Positions 17,001 to 25,622 of a stretch of DNA of 64,000 bases are shown one piece after another. The notes under the pieces are model-generated. The model was given only the letters and a program-made list of their open reading frames with translations. It did not search any database and was not told the DNA's origin. Source of the stretch: SZUA-430 sp964647355 (GTDB taxonomy: Bacteria > Pseudomonadota > Alphaproteobacteria > Micropepsales > Micropepsaceae); contig CAZYGK010000001.1 in NCBI GenBank assembly GCA_964647355.1, positions 85,299 through 149,298 on the forward strand. Direction: 5' to 3'. Position 1 is the stretch's first letter. Every line of letters starts with the position of its first letter. The translations under genes were made by a program, and so were the position numbers.

Positions 17001-18070
17001 CTCGCTTTTCGCGTCTCACCCGTCGGCACTTTCCAGTGGCCTTCGTCGTCGCGGGTGACATGCGTGGAGATCTCGGCAAGCGTCTTCTCAAGCGGCTCTT
17101 TTGCTTTGACCAGTGGTTCAAGGTGCTCGTTCGCTGCGTCAAGCTGCGGCGCAAGCTTTTCAATTGCCGCCTTGAGCCGCTCAAGGCATGCAGGATCGAC
17201 CACCATCGCGCTCAGCCGACGACAGAGCGACTGATCCTTGGCCCCAGCACAGGCAGCAAGTGCCGCCTGACGCATCGTCGCAAACTTCTTTTGAAGCCGC
17301 TCGATGTTCGTGGCGATGTTTCGAAGTGAGCGAAGGCCGTATGTTGCCGCGGACAATTCTTTGCTCGTCCCATCGATCATGGTCGCGGCAGCGGTGAAGT
17401 AGTCCACCGACATAGGGAAGCCGGTGAGCGCCGTCTCAAGCGCCGGCGGCATAGGTGCCACGGTCTTTGGTTTGTCCAGGAAATCGTTGAGCGCGGCGAA
17501 TGCTGACTCAAGCTCCTTCATCGCGCCCGCACGCTGCTCGCCCGAGCTCGCCATGACTGTTGCGGCGTCTCGACAAACCTGTTCCGCTGTTTGCTTGGGG
17601 TCGCTTGCTGGTGTGGCGTGCGTGTCCTTGCTTGGAGCGGGCGTGCCGAACGGACCTGGTGTAGCTGCGGGGCTGGCCGTATGTTGCTCAACTGCATGCG
17701 CCATTGCGGGCCAGCGCTCCGCGAGATTGGCGAGAAATGGTTCCCATTGCCGAAGCTGTGCCTGGTGCTTCCCAAGCTGTTCGAGTGCCAACGTGAGCTT
17801 TCGCGATGTTGCATCGCCGGCGCCGCAGAGATCGCTTAGCGTCTTTGACACCGCTTCAAGATCTGCAATGGCTTGCACTGCGGGGTTTGGCTTCTGTGTC
17901 GGGCAGTCGCCAGTGGTTTCGGGCTTGCCGCACTCAGCCTTCGAGATATCCGTGGCACGCTGCCTGACCCACGGTGAGCTGCAATACCCCAAGGTGAGGA
18001 GGAGTAGCAGGGCCAGGATGATGAAGAGGGTGCGGCCCTCGCGGTCGTCCGATCTATCAGTCTGATCCAT
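14078..18070 (-). CDS. Very large membrane-anchored protein with C-terminal fibronectin-III-like domains
   Basis: 1,330 residues. Residues about 14-32 are a single hydrophobic segment (TLFIILALLLLLTLGYC) that would anchor it in the inner membrane with the bulk outside. Residues about 60-380 are helical and likely coiled-coil. The second half holds several FN3-like units, for example PPNAPDAPQKV ... YHIYRVSKD, PRAPVISAVNAMES ... CLRWTRNTEPDLDHYNV and a last one ending YEYRVRAMSREGLKSVWS. The start ATG overlaps the stop of the upstream 1,663-residue gene (TAATG), so the two are co-translated and probably work together at the cell surface. Function is unknown. Base composition is somewhat lower in GC than the core genes. 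Confidence 0.65.
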   Translation of the reverse strand: MDQTDRSDDREGRTLFIILALLLLLTLGYCSSPWVRQRATDISKAECGKPETTGDCPTQKPNPAVQAIADLEAVSKTLSDLCGAGDATSRKLTLALEQLGKHQAQLRQWEPFLANLAERWPAMAHAVEQHTASPAATPGPFGTPAPSKDTHATPASDPKQTAEQVCRDAATVMASSGEQRAGAMKELESAFAALNDFLDKPKTVAPMPPALETALTGFPMSVDYFTAAATMIDGTSKELSAATYGLRSLRNIATNIERLQKKFATMRQAALAACAGAKDQSLCRRLSAMVVDPACLERLKAAIEKLAPQLDAANEHLEPLVKAKEPLEKTLAEISTHVTRDDEGHWKVPTGETRKAREAEAAFDRALECRERAYAVRACAPETFKRYGADGCPNELGMAGIWWQGRYAGDDGYQLRWFFRTTTGADGSPPLGFPSGGFNIYRRTHGTYGWQLLNTEGAIKPVTTWSGTAPAGVWKPRGVDRLPAQAHALYTGAKKDQFDDLLKALSYPPYTQVHYVEGRNPPEPFLTTADRDAYLSSLPDTVPGPVTWSVQPMTLLATMSMHPEVARLEGLYYIDKSAPAIVAQDYLVQGTWPTRQRYYLLRGISGPGTLPLTPPVMSANADVVHIPPQLMANNTVWPTEAAVRVKWVPPTSTPDEPILDPNEINPVMYTVERSDYGLASAAPSANGTAFTRIKSVDDNGALADASPVVLSPEKKADGTLVWPDYFAFDKYVEYKHYHFRAIARDFFGRDSVPSNEIPVKVEDRYAPLAPLNAKAMIYQRQDQSILRPDATTYDALFPQNSTHNYVIKVTWFWPDEYHKQYPDIDSFRVLYKFGNLDAFPAANWPVASTWDGWTSDNDPRLATSVTQFTTVKPTEYKGVSLPPGRFYSFVSYVNGTDAITPALLQQINADDVQPTVNGYVTVAAVDAPAGNVGSTSGPVPVFTRDLTPPNAPDAPQKVMQSRELDQRGNVTLSLRVNGASNIFGYHIYRVSKDALHANSTADALPTSCVADQTNGAEQRDAYKHGKLYSQITGKPLSATSAGGALHVDFTDNVDGTVSQTFFYAARAVDPAGNESALSCPSVGILILDAMAPRAPVISAVNAMESEQSICLRWTRNTEPDLDHYNVFGTTNVDSLITKRKLNLLLTADKAGVASAPAGAPNGTIVSSTNYCAGTPPTTAGQPKDWIEWKDTNLKPGTAYYYRIDAVDTSGNISQMSPPVSARPIRTAPPAPPLWDTTSPITDSTDGDGKRTVALKWQLVPNDPDVQFQIQKKLSAMPGWVPVGGWLPPGTTTTLDERVNASGDYEYRVRAMSREGLKSVWSTSQRAVDGE

Positions 18071-21000
18071 TAGCGCGCCTCGGGTTTCAGCGGGGGTTTG
18101 GATAGGTCAACGTCGATCGTGGTGACTTCCGTCGTTGCGTTGGAGGCGTCGAGGAGAATGGGGTTTCGGTTGCCGTTCACCCGGCGGAGGTTGAACAGGA
18201 ACTGGTACTTTGTGTCGGTGAGATCAGCGCCATCGGCGCGAGCGATGAAGACGCGCTTGCCCGATCGATCGTACGCAATGGTTGTCGGAATGATCGTCGG
18301 CCACCCGATGGTACTCGGGATCGTGAAGAACACATCAATGCGAGACCAGTCCACCTCTTCCGGGAATTCAAGCAGCAGTGCCTTCTTGTGATCCTGCGCG
18401 TCCGTGATCACCGACACCTCAAGTTCGCTCGGCGACGGTTCTTGTACACGGTGTGTCTGCAGCGTTTCATCGAGCTCCGCAAAGGAGGATCGGTCAGCAG
18501 TCCACTCGCTCCGGATTGCGCGCTCTTCCTGCTCCGTGAGCTGGTCGGCGTTCCCCGCATAGACCGGATTGAGCCGCAAGAGGTCGCGAAGCTTCTCTGC
18601 ACTGATGCCATCCGGTGCGAGCGAAGGGTTCGCGAGCGCGAAGTACCGGCCAAGCTGCGGCGCCGCGCTGTTCGCGAAGCTGCCATTCTGGAAGGTGCCG
18701 CGCGGGGTGAGCGTGCTCAAGAGTTGAGGCACTGATGGTGCGCCGTATCCGGGTGCGTCGAGCTTCCACCACCCCGACTGATAGGATTGCACAAGCTTGG
18801 TGAAGGACTGGTAGTTCGACGTGCGGAGTGCATAACTATAGAGCATCACTGCCGGCCGCTTCGCATCGTACGCGCGAACAACGTTCGTCGAGCGCCATGC
18901 ACTGTTGTCACTGCCGTTTGGAAGTGTGAGCCGGCGATCGTTCGCAAGTCGCGGATCTTCGAGCCAGACCTCAACGGTGTACTGCTTGTTCGGCTTCAGA
19001 CCCGTCCAGTCGGCAAGCCTGCCGTATGCCATGTCGTCTTTCTCGGACGCTGCTGCATTGACCGTGACACCCCGCGTACTGAGGAAGTCCAGGAATGCCT
19101 GGTCGGCCTTGGGGCGAATGTGGTCGGGCGCGGTGCGCCATGACGTGACGATGGTTTCGCCAACACCATCGGCGTCGGTCACAGGAACACCGTTTTCGTC
19201 AACGACGCGGAAGACGAACTTCTGGTTTGGCCCGGTATACGCACTCGGCGTGCTGGCGACCGGGTCGCGATAAAGCAAGTCAATCCACGTCTGATTGAAT
19301 CGCAGTCCAAAGAGGTCTGCCCGATAGTGCCGGCGTGAGAGATCACCGGGCACCGTGTTTTGAATGAACGGTGCGAGGTCGAGCGGTGCGCCATCGGTTT
19401 GGAGATAGAAGGTGTCGGTGTACGTGCCTTGCTGCGTTTCGCCATTGAGCGGTGCCGCTGTCGTATTGATCTGAACGCCAAAGACGCGATAGGGCGGGAG
19501 AATAAGATCGTCCGCCGACAAAACTTCAGGGTCCAGGCAGTCAGCGATGGACGACTGATCATTCTTGAGATCGGTGAGGTCTTCGATCGCTTGCTGCAGT
19601 TGGGCGGCGATTTGCTCAGAGAATGACGTGTCGCACCCACAGGGCAGCTTCGTGTCAGCGGGGAGGCCAAGCAACTCAAGAAGGGAAGACATCGCGCCTC
19701 CAATCGCCTTGTTCGCAGCCGCCAAGGCGACAAGAAGTTGCCGGTTCGCTTCCGCTATCGCTGAGAGTGCTTCGGACGTTTGGCTGGGCGAAGGACGATC
19801 CGCTTCGCACGGGTACGAGCCGAATGCGCCGGTGAGCCACTGGTCGAAACCGCCACCGCTTTGATAGAAGGAGAACGCACTCGCCGCATAGACGCTGAAC
19901 GGGTTCTTGGTGCCGAGCATCAACGCGGTCGCGGACGCTTCTGAGGTGTCGCCCGCGAGCGCTGCCCACGCGCCATAGACCTGAGGCATCGGGTGCCACG
20001 TGCCATTGCCATCCTTCTGGGCATAGCTGAACTGCAGAGAGTTTAGCTGGTACCGCCAGCCACTGTTCGCACCGGCCTTCTCTTCGTAGCTCCCGTTGTT
20101 ACCAACGAGCGAAAAGAACGGTGAACTCGTCGCGGTCGTTTCGTCGTTCATGTTGCCGTAGAAGGCGATAGATGGCCGGTCGTATACCGGCACACTCGGC
20201 GCATCACAGCCGTTGAAACTCTCCGCGCCGGGCGTGCAGAGGACCACGCTTGTTGCGTTTGTGGCCAACGCATCACCGCGCTTTAGTGGACTGACCGACG
20301 CGCTTTGCGAGAGCGAGTTCTCAAGTGTCGCGACGCGCACCATTGCTTCGGGCGCAGGCTTTGGCCGATCCTTGCGCCACTCAAGGTGAATATCTGCTTC
20401 TGGGTCAGGGATGAACTTTGGTGTCTGCAGTTTGACGTGCAGGTCGCCTGACAAGACGAATGGCGTTGGTGCTTCGAAGCCGAGCCCGGCCTGCGCAAGA
20501 ATTGAGCAGCCCACTCCGAAAGCTTTGAGTTCAGCGGTACCACCAAGATCTGCTGAACCCCACACATGGGTCGGCCGCCGCGACAGCGACACGGCGAATT
20601 TGAGCCATGCCGCGAGATGAACGCGCAGCGGACCAAACTTCCATTTCGGTGCAGAGTCGTATCCGACACTTGAGCCGAACTTGAGCTGCGACGGCTCGAT
20701 CATGAAGTATGCGTTCGCGCGCAGGAACTTCACAATCGTGGCGGCGATGCGTTTGGACTCGTCCTCTTGACCGAGGTATAGGTGCCAGTCACTCGCGTTT
20801 TCGAGATTGACGTACAGCTCGGTGTTTGCGCCCAAGTCGACGAGCTCACCCTTGGTTGCGCCATCGTCGGGCTTCTCGAACGCAACCGATAGGTTCAGGA
20901 GGAACTTCTTCGCGCGATTGTCGAAGACGGCGACTGCTTCGAAGAGCGGCGTGTCTTGGTTATCCAGGTCCGTTGGTTTCTTGAGAATGTTCCCAAGGCC

Positions 21001-23061
21001 ACTGATCATCACGATCGGCCCTGGGGTCACGAGCGTAATGGCGGCTTTGACATTCGCGGCGTACCCGGCGTCGCTCTGCGTGCCAATGAGCGCACCAACC
21101 CCAAGGGCAAGCGCGCCGGGGTTCGTCTTCCATGGTGCGTGCTGATATCCCGTGGGCACCTGCAACACATTGGATGCAGCACGGTGCGCGCGGTACCACT
21201 GCACTGGCGTGTCAAACGCATAGAGGTCAGGTTCCATGTTCTTCGCGAACATGCCTAAGAGACCATACAGCGCGACATTGCCGCCGAGCGGCACGCCAGA
21301 CGCCTTCGTCATCTCTAGGTCGACATAGAAGAACTTGAACGGATTGCTGACGGTACCTGATCCGTCGCACGCGGAGAGCGCCGGGCTATTGTTTGTGCCT
21401 GTCCCACCTTTTCCGACGATAAGCCTGGCATCGGATCGTATGCCCATGCCCTTCAAGTCGACCATCAGATTGCCGGAGAAGCCACAGCCGAACGTGTCTT
21501 CAAACGAGTTCACCTCACCCTCAAACGCGAGGGCGCCTTTCTGCTCGTACTGCACCTTGACCCGCTCGACGGCGACCTTGAGGCCGAGACCCGATGAAGT
21601 GCTCTTGTTCCAACTGACCTTCAGCTTCTCGAATTCAGCGTTACCACCGAGCGTTTCGAGGTCGAGGGAGCCCGTGAAGCCAAACCACTTGCGCTCCGTT
21701 CCTTGATCGGTCTTCTCCGTGCCAAGAGCAAATTGCGCAACATCGAGTTTGAAGAGTTTTTGTGCAGTGAACGATACTTTCTGCGGCAGGGTCGACCACC
21801 CGCCTGCAAGCTGCACATCGCCTTTGGTGGACACGCGCAGTCCATTTATCGGGATCTCTTTGTTGCCGGTCTCGACAAAGGCGCCACTGAATGTCGGCTT
21901 TAGTCGACCGTTGACGGTTAGATACGCAACCCTATCGGCGAACTCGACACTCATGCTGTCGACAAAGAGGTCGGCAACGTTGGGAATCTCGAACTTCTTG
22001 AGGCCACTCGATGCGTCACGATCCGACGGTGCAATCGATGCAAGTACCGCACCCTTGTTGCCGATCGAAAGGTCGAGCGCTATGGGCTGATCGAAGAAGG
22101 GGAAGTTGTCGAACGATCCGGAGATCTCGGACTTAACAAAGGCATTTTGCTTGAGGACGACATCAACCTTCTTCAGGGTGAAATCGGAGCCGCCGAGTTT
22201 GATTTTCTTGCTCGTCGTTCCGCTGATTTCGCCGCTGACGCCCCCGGTACCAATTGCAAAATCTTTTAGCACCATACCGGCACTATCGCTGCTCACTGGG
22301 CCGGTGAAGTACACTGCAAGCTGATCGAAGACGACTCCACGCCAGTTTGCCGGCAAACCGCCGACGGGTTGAGCATTCTCCTCGTCGGACAGATGCACCG
22401 ATGCTTTGGTAACGTCCAAGACGATGCCCGTATCGCCGATCATCAGAGGCGAGGAGACGGTAAAGGCAACGTCGTTGCCGGTACTTGCATCCTTCACCGC
22501 GAAGCTGACGCCACCGTCCCAGTTGTACTGAATGACGATCTTTCCTGAGGCGGAAATCTCTGGGTACACGGGTGACGAGGGGGCGTAGTCACCGAAAGAA
22601 ACATCTGTCCCGTTTATCGTCTTCTTTACGGCGTGAATTGCGTTGCCGGTGTAGCGAAGAGTTACCGCGACCGGGCTAATCTCGATCCGAAGTCGGTAGT
22701 CGTTGTTAGGGTCTGAACTCTGGGCATTGTGTTCTTCTATGACGAACTCCGGCGACTGCGCATCAAGGCGAAGAACAAAATTGTCAAGCCCATGAACCTT
22801 GAAGTCCGTTGTTGAAGGGATCGTCGTCTTAATTGTCGTCTTGGAGCCGATGCCGGTGCCGTTTTCGATCACGTCGTCAACGCTGTAATCGGTGACCCGG
22901 GCTTTGTTGAGAAAGTTGTCGTTCGTATCTGCTGGAATCAAGAAGTAGGAAGGAAACTGCTCGTCACTGATATATGAAGCGAGAGAGTCAGGGTCGGCGC
23001 AGTCCGCAGCAGCGGCGTACACCGAGCACAGTGCCAATATGACCAAATAAGCGACGCGCAT
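18070..23061 (-). CDS. Giant secreted/periplasmic protein of unknown function (possibly DUF6603-like)
   Basis: 1,663 residues, with a signal peptide (MRVAYLVILALCSVYAAAAD). The first thousand residues are beta-rich and alternate glycine-rich strands (for example SGEISGTTSKKIKLGGSDF and LKVSWNKSTSSGLGLKV). A short helical stretch comes near residue 1,150-1,230 with a CGC motif (LPCGCDTSFSEQIAAQLQQ), then a second beta-rich part. The general look reminds me of DUF6603-type proteins, but I cannot confirm that. The ATG at 23,061 has GGGGGTGGGA just upstream and is followed by the signal peptide, so it is preferred to the longer frame. It shares a TAATG junction with the FN3 protein and has no recognisable catalytic motif. 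Confidence 0.6.
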   Translation of the reverse strand: MRVAYLVILALCSVYAAAADCADPDSLASYISDEQFPSYFLIPADTNDNFLNKARVTDYSVDDVIENGTGIGSKTTIKTTIPSTTDFKVHGLDNFVLRLDAQSPEFVIEEHNAQSSDPNNDYRLRIEISPVAVTLRYTGNAIHAVKKTINGTDVSFGDYAPSSPVYPEISASGKIVIQYNWDGGVSFAVKDASTGNDVAFTVSSPLMIGDTGIVLDVTKASVHLSDEENAQPVGGLPANWRGVVFDQLAVYFTGPVSSDSAGMVLKDFAIGTGGVSGEISGTTSKKIKLGGSDFTLKKVDVVLKQNAFVKSEISGSFDNFPFFDQPIALDLSIGNKGAVLASIAPSDRDASSGLKKFEIPNVADLFVDSMSVEFADRVAYLTVNGRLKPTFSGAFVETGNKEIPINGLRVSTKGDVQLAGGWSTLPQKVSFTAQKLFKLDVAQFALGTEKTDQGTERKWFGFTGSLDLETLGGNAEFEKLKVSWNKSTSSGLGLKVAVERVKVQYEQKGALAFEGEVNSFEDTFGCGFSGNLMVDLKGMGIRSDARLIVGKGGTGTNNSPALSACDGSGTVSNPFKFFYVDLEMTKASGVPLGGNVALYGLLGMFAKNMEPDLYAFDTPVQWYRAHRAASNVLQVPTGYQHAPWKTNPGALALGVGALIGTQSDAGYAANVKAAITLVTPGPIVMISGLGNILKKPTDLDNQDTPLFEAVAVFDNRAKKFLLNLSVAFEKPDDGATKGELVDLGANTELYVNLENASDWHLYLGQEDESKRIAATIVKFLRANAYFMIEPSQLKFGSSVGYDSAPKWKFGPLRVHLAAWLKFAVSLSRRPTHVWGSADLGGTAELKAFGVGCSILAQAGLGFEAPTPFVLSGDLHVKLQTPKFIPDPEADIHLEWRKDRPKPAPEAMVRVATLENSLSQSASVSPLKRGDALATNATSVVLCTPGAESFNGCDAPSVPVYDRPSIAFYGNMNDETTATSSPFFSLVGNNGSYEEKAGANSGWRYQLNSLQFSYAQKDGNGTWHPMPQVYGAWAALAGDTSEASATALMLGTKNPFSVYAASAFSFYQSGGGFDQWLTGAFGSYPCEADRPSPSQTSEALSAIAEANRQLLVALAAANKAIGGAMSSLLELLGLPADTKLPCGCDTSFSEQIAAQLQQAIEDLTDLKNDQSSIADCLDPEVLSADDLILPPYRVFGVQINTTAAPLNGETQQGTYTDTFYLQTDGAPLDLAPFIQNTVPGDLSRRHYRADLFGLRFNQTWIDLLYRDPVASTPSAYTGPNQKFVFRVVDENGVPVTDADGVGETIVTSWRTAPDHIRPKADQAFLDFLSTRGVTVNAAASEKDDMAYGRLADWTGLKPNKQYTVEVWLEDPRLANDRRLTLPNGSDNSAWRSTNVVRAYDAKRPAVMLYSYALRTSNYQSFTKLVQSYQSGWWKLDAPGYGAPSVPQLLSTLTPRGTFQNGSFANSAAPQLGRYFALANPSLAPDGISAEKLRDLLRLNPVYAGNADQLTEQEERAIRSEWTADRSSFAELDETLQTHRVQEPSPSELEVSVITDAQDHKKALLLEFPEEVDWSRIDVFFTIPSTIGWPTIIPTTIAYDRSGKRVFIARADGADLTDTKYQFLFNLRRVNGNRNPILLDASNATTEVTTIDVDLSKPPLKPEAR

Positions 23062-23337
23062 TCCCACCCCCAGTAGGATAGGATGATCCCCCAGTCTCAA
23101 CGACGAAAAATGTCCGCCGTCGAGGTCGAACACGACAACATCGGGAGGGAGACTTGTCTATGTGGAGTGGATCGAAATGCAGGCGTTGTTGCTTCTGTGT
23201 ACTTTGCCCCCAAGAAGAATGATGTCACTCTGATAGTTGAGTATTACAACTGCGCGGCGAGTGAACGTCCAGACTTTCGCTAGAGCGGCGAGGGGCGGAT
23301 TCACTGAAGACGCTAGGTGTCGGGCTGGGGGACAACG

Positions 23338-24705
23338 ATGAGCTCGCATCGTATCAGGCTTCTGATAGCCACGGCAGTATGCTTGGTGGTAGCCATCTTT
23401 TACATCCTTGTGGGACTACGTTCCCCACGGACACTGCGAGTGGAAACTCCTCTCCCGAAATACCAATCGCCGTACGGTGCCATAAAGGCCGACGCCGAGC
23501 AGCTCGCGGCGTCAACCGGCATGAGCCTCGCGCGCGCGATCGGTGCGCTTCGGCTTCAAGAAGAGTCAGGGGGTGTGGTTTCAGATTTGCGCGAGGAGTT
23601 TGGAGACCGGGTAGCGGGAATCTACGTCGACTATGACCCGACCTACAGAATTTTTGTACGGCTCAAGGGTGCGGGAAAAGTTGAGCCGAGAACACGACAC
23701 TTTCCTGCTGGCAATCTCCAAGTCACGTTTGTCGAGGGGGCGAAAGCATCAATCGCTGAGCTGGTGGACGCTATGCGCCGCAATACTGATGCCATCCGTG
23801 CGCTGTTGCCAACACTGCAGGGAACGGGCGTGGATGAGAGGACTGGGGAAGCAGTAGTTACTATCTTTGCTGAAAATTCGACAGCACGTTTGAAGATTCT
23901 GGAAAAAAGGGCCAAGCTAGGCGAAATCGTTGGGCAACCAATTCGGATGGAAGTCACGAACAGTAGGCTGCAGCAGTCGGATGGCGAGAGTGGCAGTATT
24001 GCAGGCGAAAGCGCCAGCAGCAACGGTGTGCGTGGTGGCGATGGCATCGGATACGGCGGAATAAATTTCTGTACTACAGGGTTCTCTGTGAAGAACGATG
24101 TGACTGGTGACATAGGGATCATAACTGCTGGGCACTGTAAAGAGTCTTACGACGTACAGTACAAACTCCAAGACGGCTCGTTTGCGGACTTGAAAGAGGT
24201 TGTTTCAATTAAGGACGCAAATACAGATGTCGAAGTTCTTGTGTCCAAGCACACCTATCTGCCAGAGTTCTATGCCGATGACGATGGCAAGATTGTGAAT
24301 CAGGTTAGGCGAAGCCGCCTGCGGGCGGATATCGCCGCAGGAAGTCGAATGTGCCATCGCGGAATCGCGACAGGTCAGAGTTGTGGGCGGGTATCTCAAA
24401 CAAACCATAAGCCGGTGTTTGAAGAACCTGAACAGTGCGGCTGGGAGGGGGCTACCCCTGTGCCGTGTGCCGACACCTGGATCGTAGTTAGTGACGTTGA
24501 AGTTGATGGGTTCGTTCAATCAGTGGACTGTGATGGAGGTGACTCTGGTGGTCCGGTATTCTTGGGTCAAACAGCATACGGAATTCATAAGGCAGGATAT
24601 CATAACAAGATTACCAAAGAATGCGAGGATATCGTGGTCATGCCATTGGACTATCTGCCAGAAAGTTGGTCGATACTAATCGACAAGGCTTGTAAGAAGC
24701 CGTGA
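23338..24705 (+). CDS. Chymotrypsin-fold (S1) serine protease with an N-terminal pro-region
   Basis: 455 residues. It has an N-terminal membrane or signal segment (LLIATAVCLVVAIFYILVGL), then about 180 residues of helical and strand sequence that may be a pro-region, as in alpha-lytic protease precursors. The protease domain begins near residue 235. The catalytic triad is His266 (ITAGHC), probably Asp297 (NTDVEVL) and Ser403 (CDGGDSGGPVF). Several Cys pairs suggest disulfides in an oxidising compartment. The ATG at 23,338 has GGGGGA upstream and is preferred to the GTG at 23,317. It is divergent from the giant protein operon and is followed by an overlapping small membrane protein gene. Confidence 0.8.
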   Translation: MSSHRIRLLIATAVCLVVAIFYILVGLRSPRTLRVETPLPKYQSPYGAIKADAEQLAASTGMSLARAIGALRLQEESGGVVSDLREEFGDRVAGIYVDYDPTYRIFVRLKGAGKVEPRTRHFPAGNLQVTFVEGAKASIAELVDAMRRNTDAIRALLPTLQGTGVDERTGEAVVTIFAENSTARLKILEKRAKLGEIVGQPIRMEVTNSRLQQSDGESGSIAGESASSNGVRGGDGIGYGGINFCTTGFSVKNDVTGDIGIITAGHCKESYDVQYKLQDGSFADLKEVVSIKDANTDVEVLVSKHTYLPEFYADDDGKIVNQVRRSRLRADIAAGSRMCHRGIATGQSCGRVSQTNHKPVFEEPEQCGWEGATPVPCADTWIVVSDVEVDGFVQSVDCDGGDSGGPVFLGQTAYGIHKAGYHNKITKECEDIVVMPLDYLPESWSILIDKACKKP

Positions 24706-25082
24706 GAGTCCCCATGCGCAAAGCTTGGACCGTTGTCGAGCTTCTCCTAGTTGCGATCGCAGTCGCGCTTCCATTTCCCTTCAATCTTCTTGCAATGTGG
24801 TTGGCGTTGGCATGTGCGACCGCGGCATGCATCGCAGATGTTGGAAAGTGGTACGCTGCTACGACCTGGCTTGGGTCGCTCGCAATTTTGGTTTTGCTTA
24901 GCCCGCTCACGCTGGCGTTTCTGCTCAACGCGGGTGGCCCTGCGCATCCGGATGCTCCGCGGACTCTCTTTGTTGCGATCACAGTGATCTCGTTCGCGGC
25001 ACCGATCGCGGTTATGGCTTGGCGGGCGCTCGCGCGAGCAAGGCGAGCTTCGAGCGCCGGTGATAGCATCTCGGCGAGCTGA
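24702..25082 (+). CDS. Small integral membrane protein
   Basis: About 122-126 residues with three or four hydrophobic segments (VVELLLVAIAVALPFPFNLL, MWLALACATAACIA, LAILVLLSPLTLAFLL, VAITVISFAAPIAVMAW) and a basic C-terminus. The GTG at 24,702 overlaps the protease stop by four bases; the ATG at 24,714 is also possible. The overlap suggests a link to the protease, perhaps membrane docking or inhibition, but the family is not recognised. Confidence 0.5.
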   Translation: MRVPMRKAWTVVELLLVAIAVALPFPFNLLAMWLALACATAACIADVGKWYAATTWLGSLAILVLLSPLTLAFLLNAGGPAHPDAPRTLFVAITVISFAAPIAVMAWRALARARRASSAGDSISAS

Positions 25083-25132
25083 CGCGGTCACCCAAAACAA
25101 TCTGCATGACCTGAGCCCCTCGGCTCCCTCAT

Positions 25133-25285
25133 TCATTTTGAGAGTCCTTGGGTTGAATAGCTCAGTGTTTGAAGGTTTTCCAGCGCGACGGGCGCGGAGC
25201 CCGTCACAAGCTCAAGCGCCCGTCGCGCCATGGCCGGGGTCGAGCCTTTGAGCGCCGAGTGCGGGCGCTCGTTGTTGTACTCGTG
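25133..25285 (-). mobile_element. IS3-type transposase (integrase core) C-terminal remnant
   Basis: On the minus strand from 25,285 the frame reads HEYNNERPHSALKGSTP, the conserved end of IS3-family OrfB transposases, and continues to a stop at 25,133. The rest of the transposase is missing. It joins directly to the truncated nuclease gene, showing that insertion followed by deletion cut that gene. Confidence 0.6.
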
Positions 25286-25584
25286 GCGCCTGCTTCGTCG
25301 GCGTCGCCGGATGTATAGTCGGGTTTCCCTTTGATGTCGTCGGCCCATTTCGACGCTCGCATGAACGCGACCTCGGCCTTCTTGGATGGGGAGACGCCAG
25401 CGGTCCAGGCCTCATAGTCCGGATTGAGTTTTAGAAGTTCGTGGACCCGGTTCCGCGTCGCTGGCGTGAGTTGTCGCCAAGCAATGTCGGCAACGACCAT
25501 GTGGCCGTGGCCGTTCCACGCAAGCGCTGCTGGCGAGAGCAGAGCGAACGCTGTTACCGTGGCAAGGAGGGTTGAGCGCATCAT
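25281..25584 (-). pseudogene. Truncated S1/P1-type nuclease (N-terminal part only)
   Basis: The product starts with a signal peptide ending AALA, then WNGHGHMVVADIAW. The mature N-terminal Trp and the following His are zinc ligands in S1/P1 nucleases. The family sequence continues to WADDIKGKPDYTSGDADEAGA and then breaks at the IS3 remnant; the zinc-binding HLxGDxHQPLH half is absent. The start ATG at 25,584 or 25,581 follows GAGG. It lies 38 bases after the lipoprotein gene on the same strand. A different, apparently intact S1/P1 gene runs into the left window edge. Confidence 0.7.
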
Positions 25585-25622
25585 GGTCCTCGGCGTTGTT
25601 GCTTCGTTTAGAACTCTCAAAC

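Noticed and set aside
15611..17329. Long plus-strand frames opposite the FN3 protein
   Set aside because: They are shadows of the minus-strand gene; no start sites or recognisable motifs.
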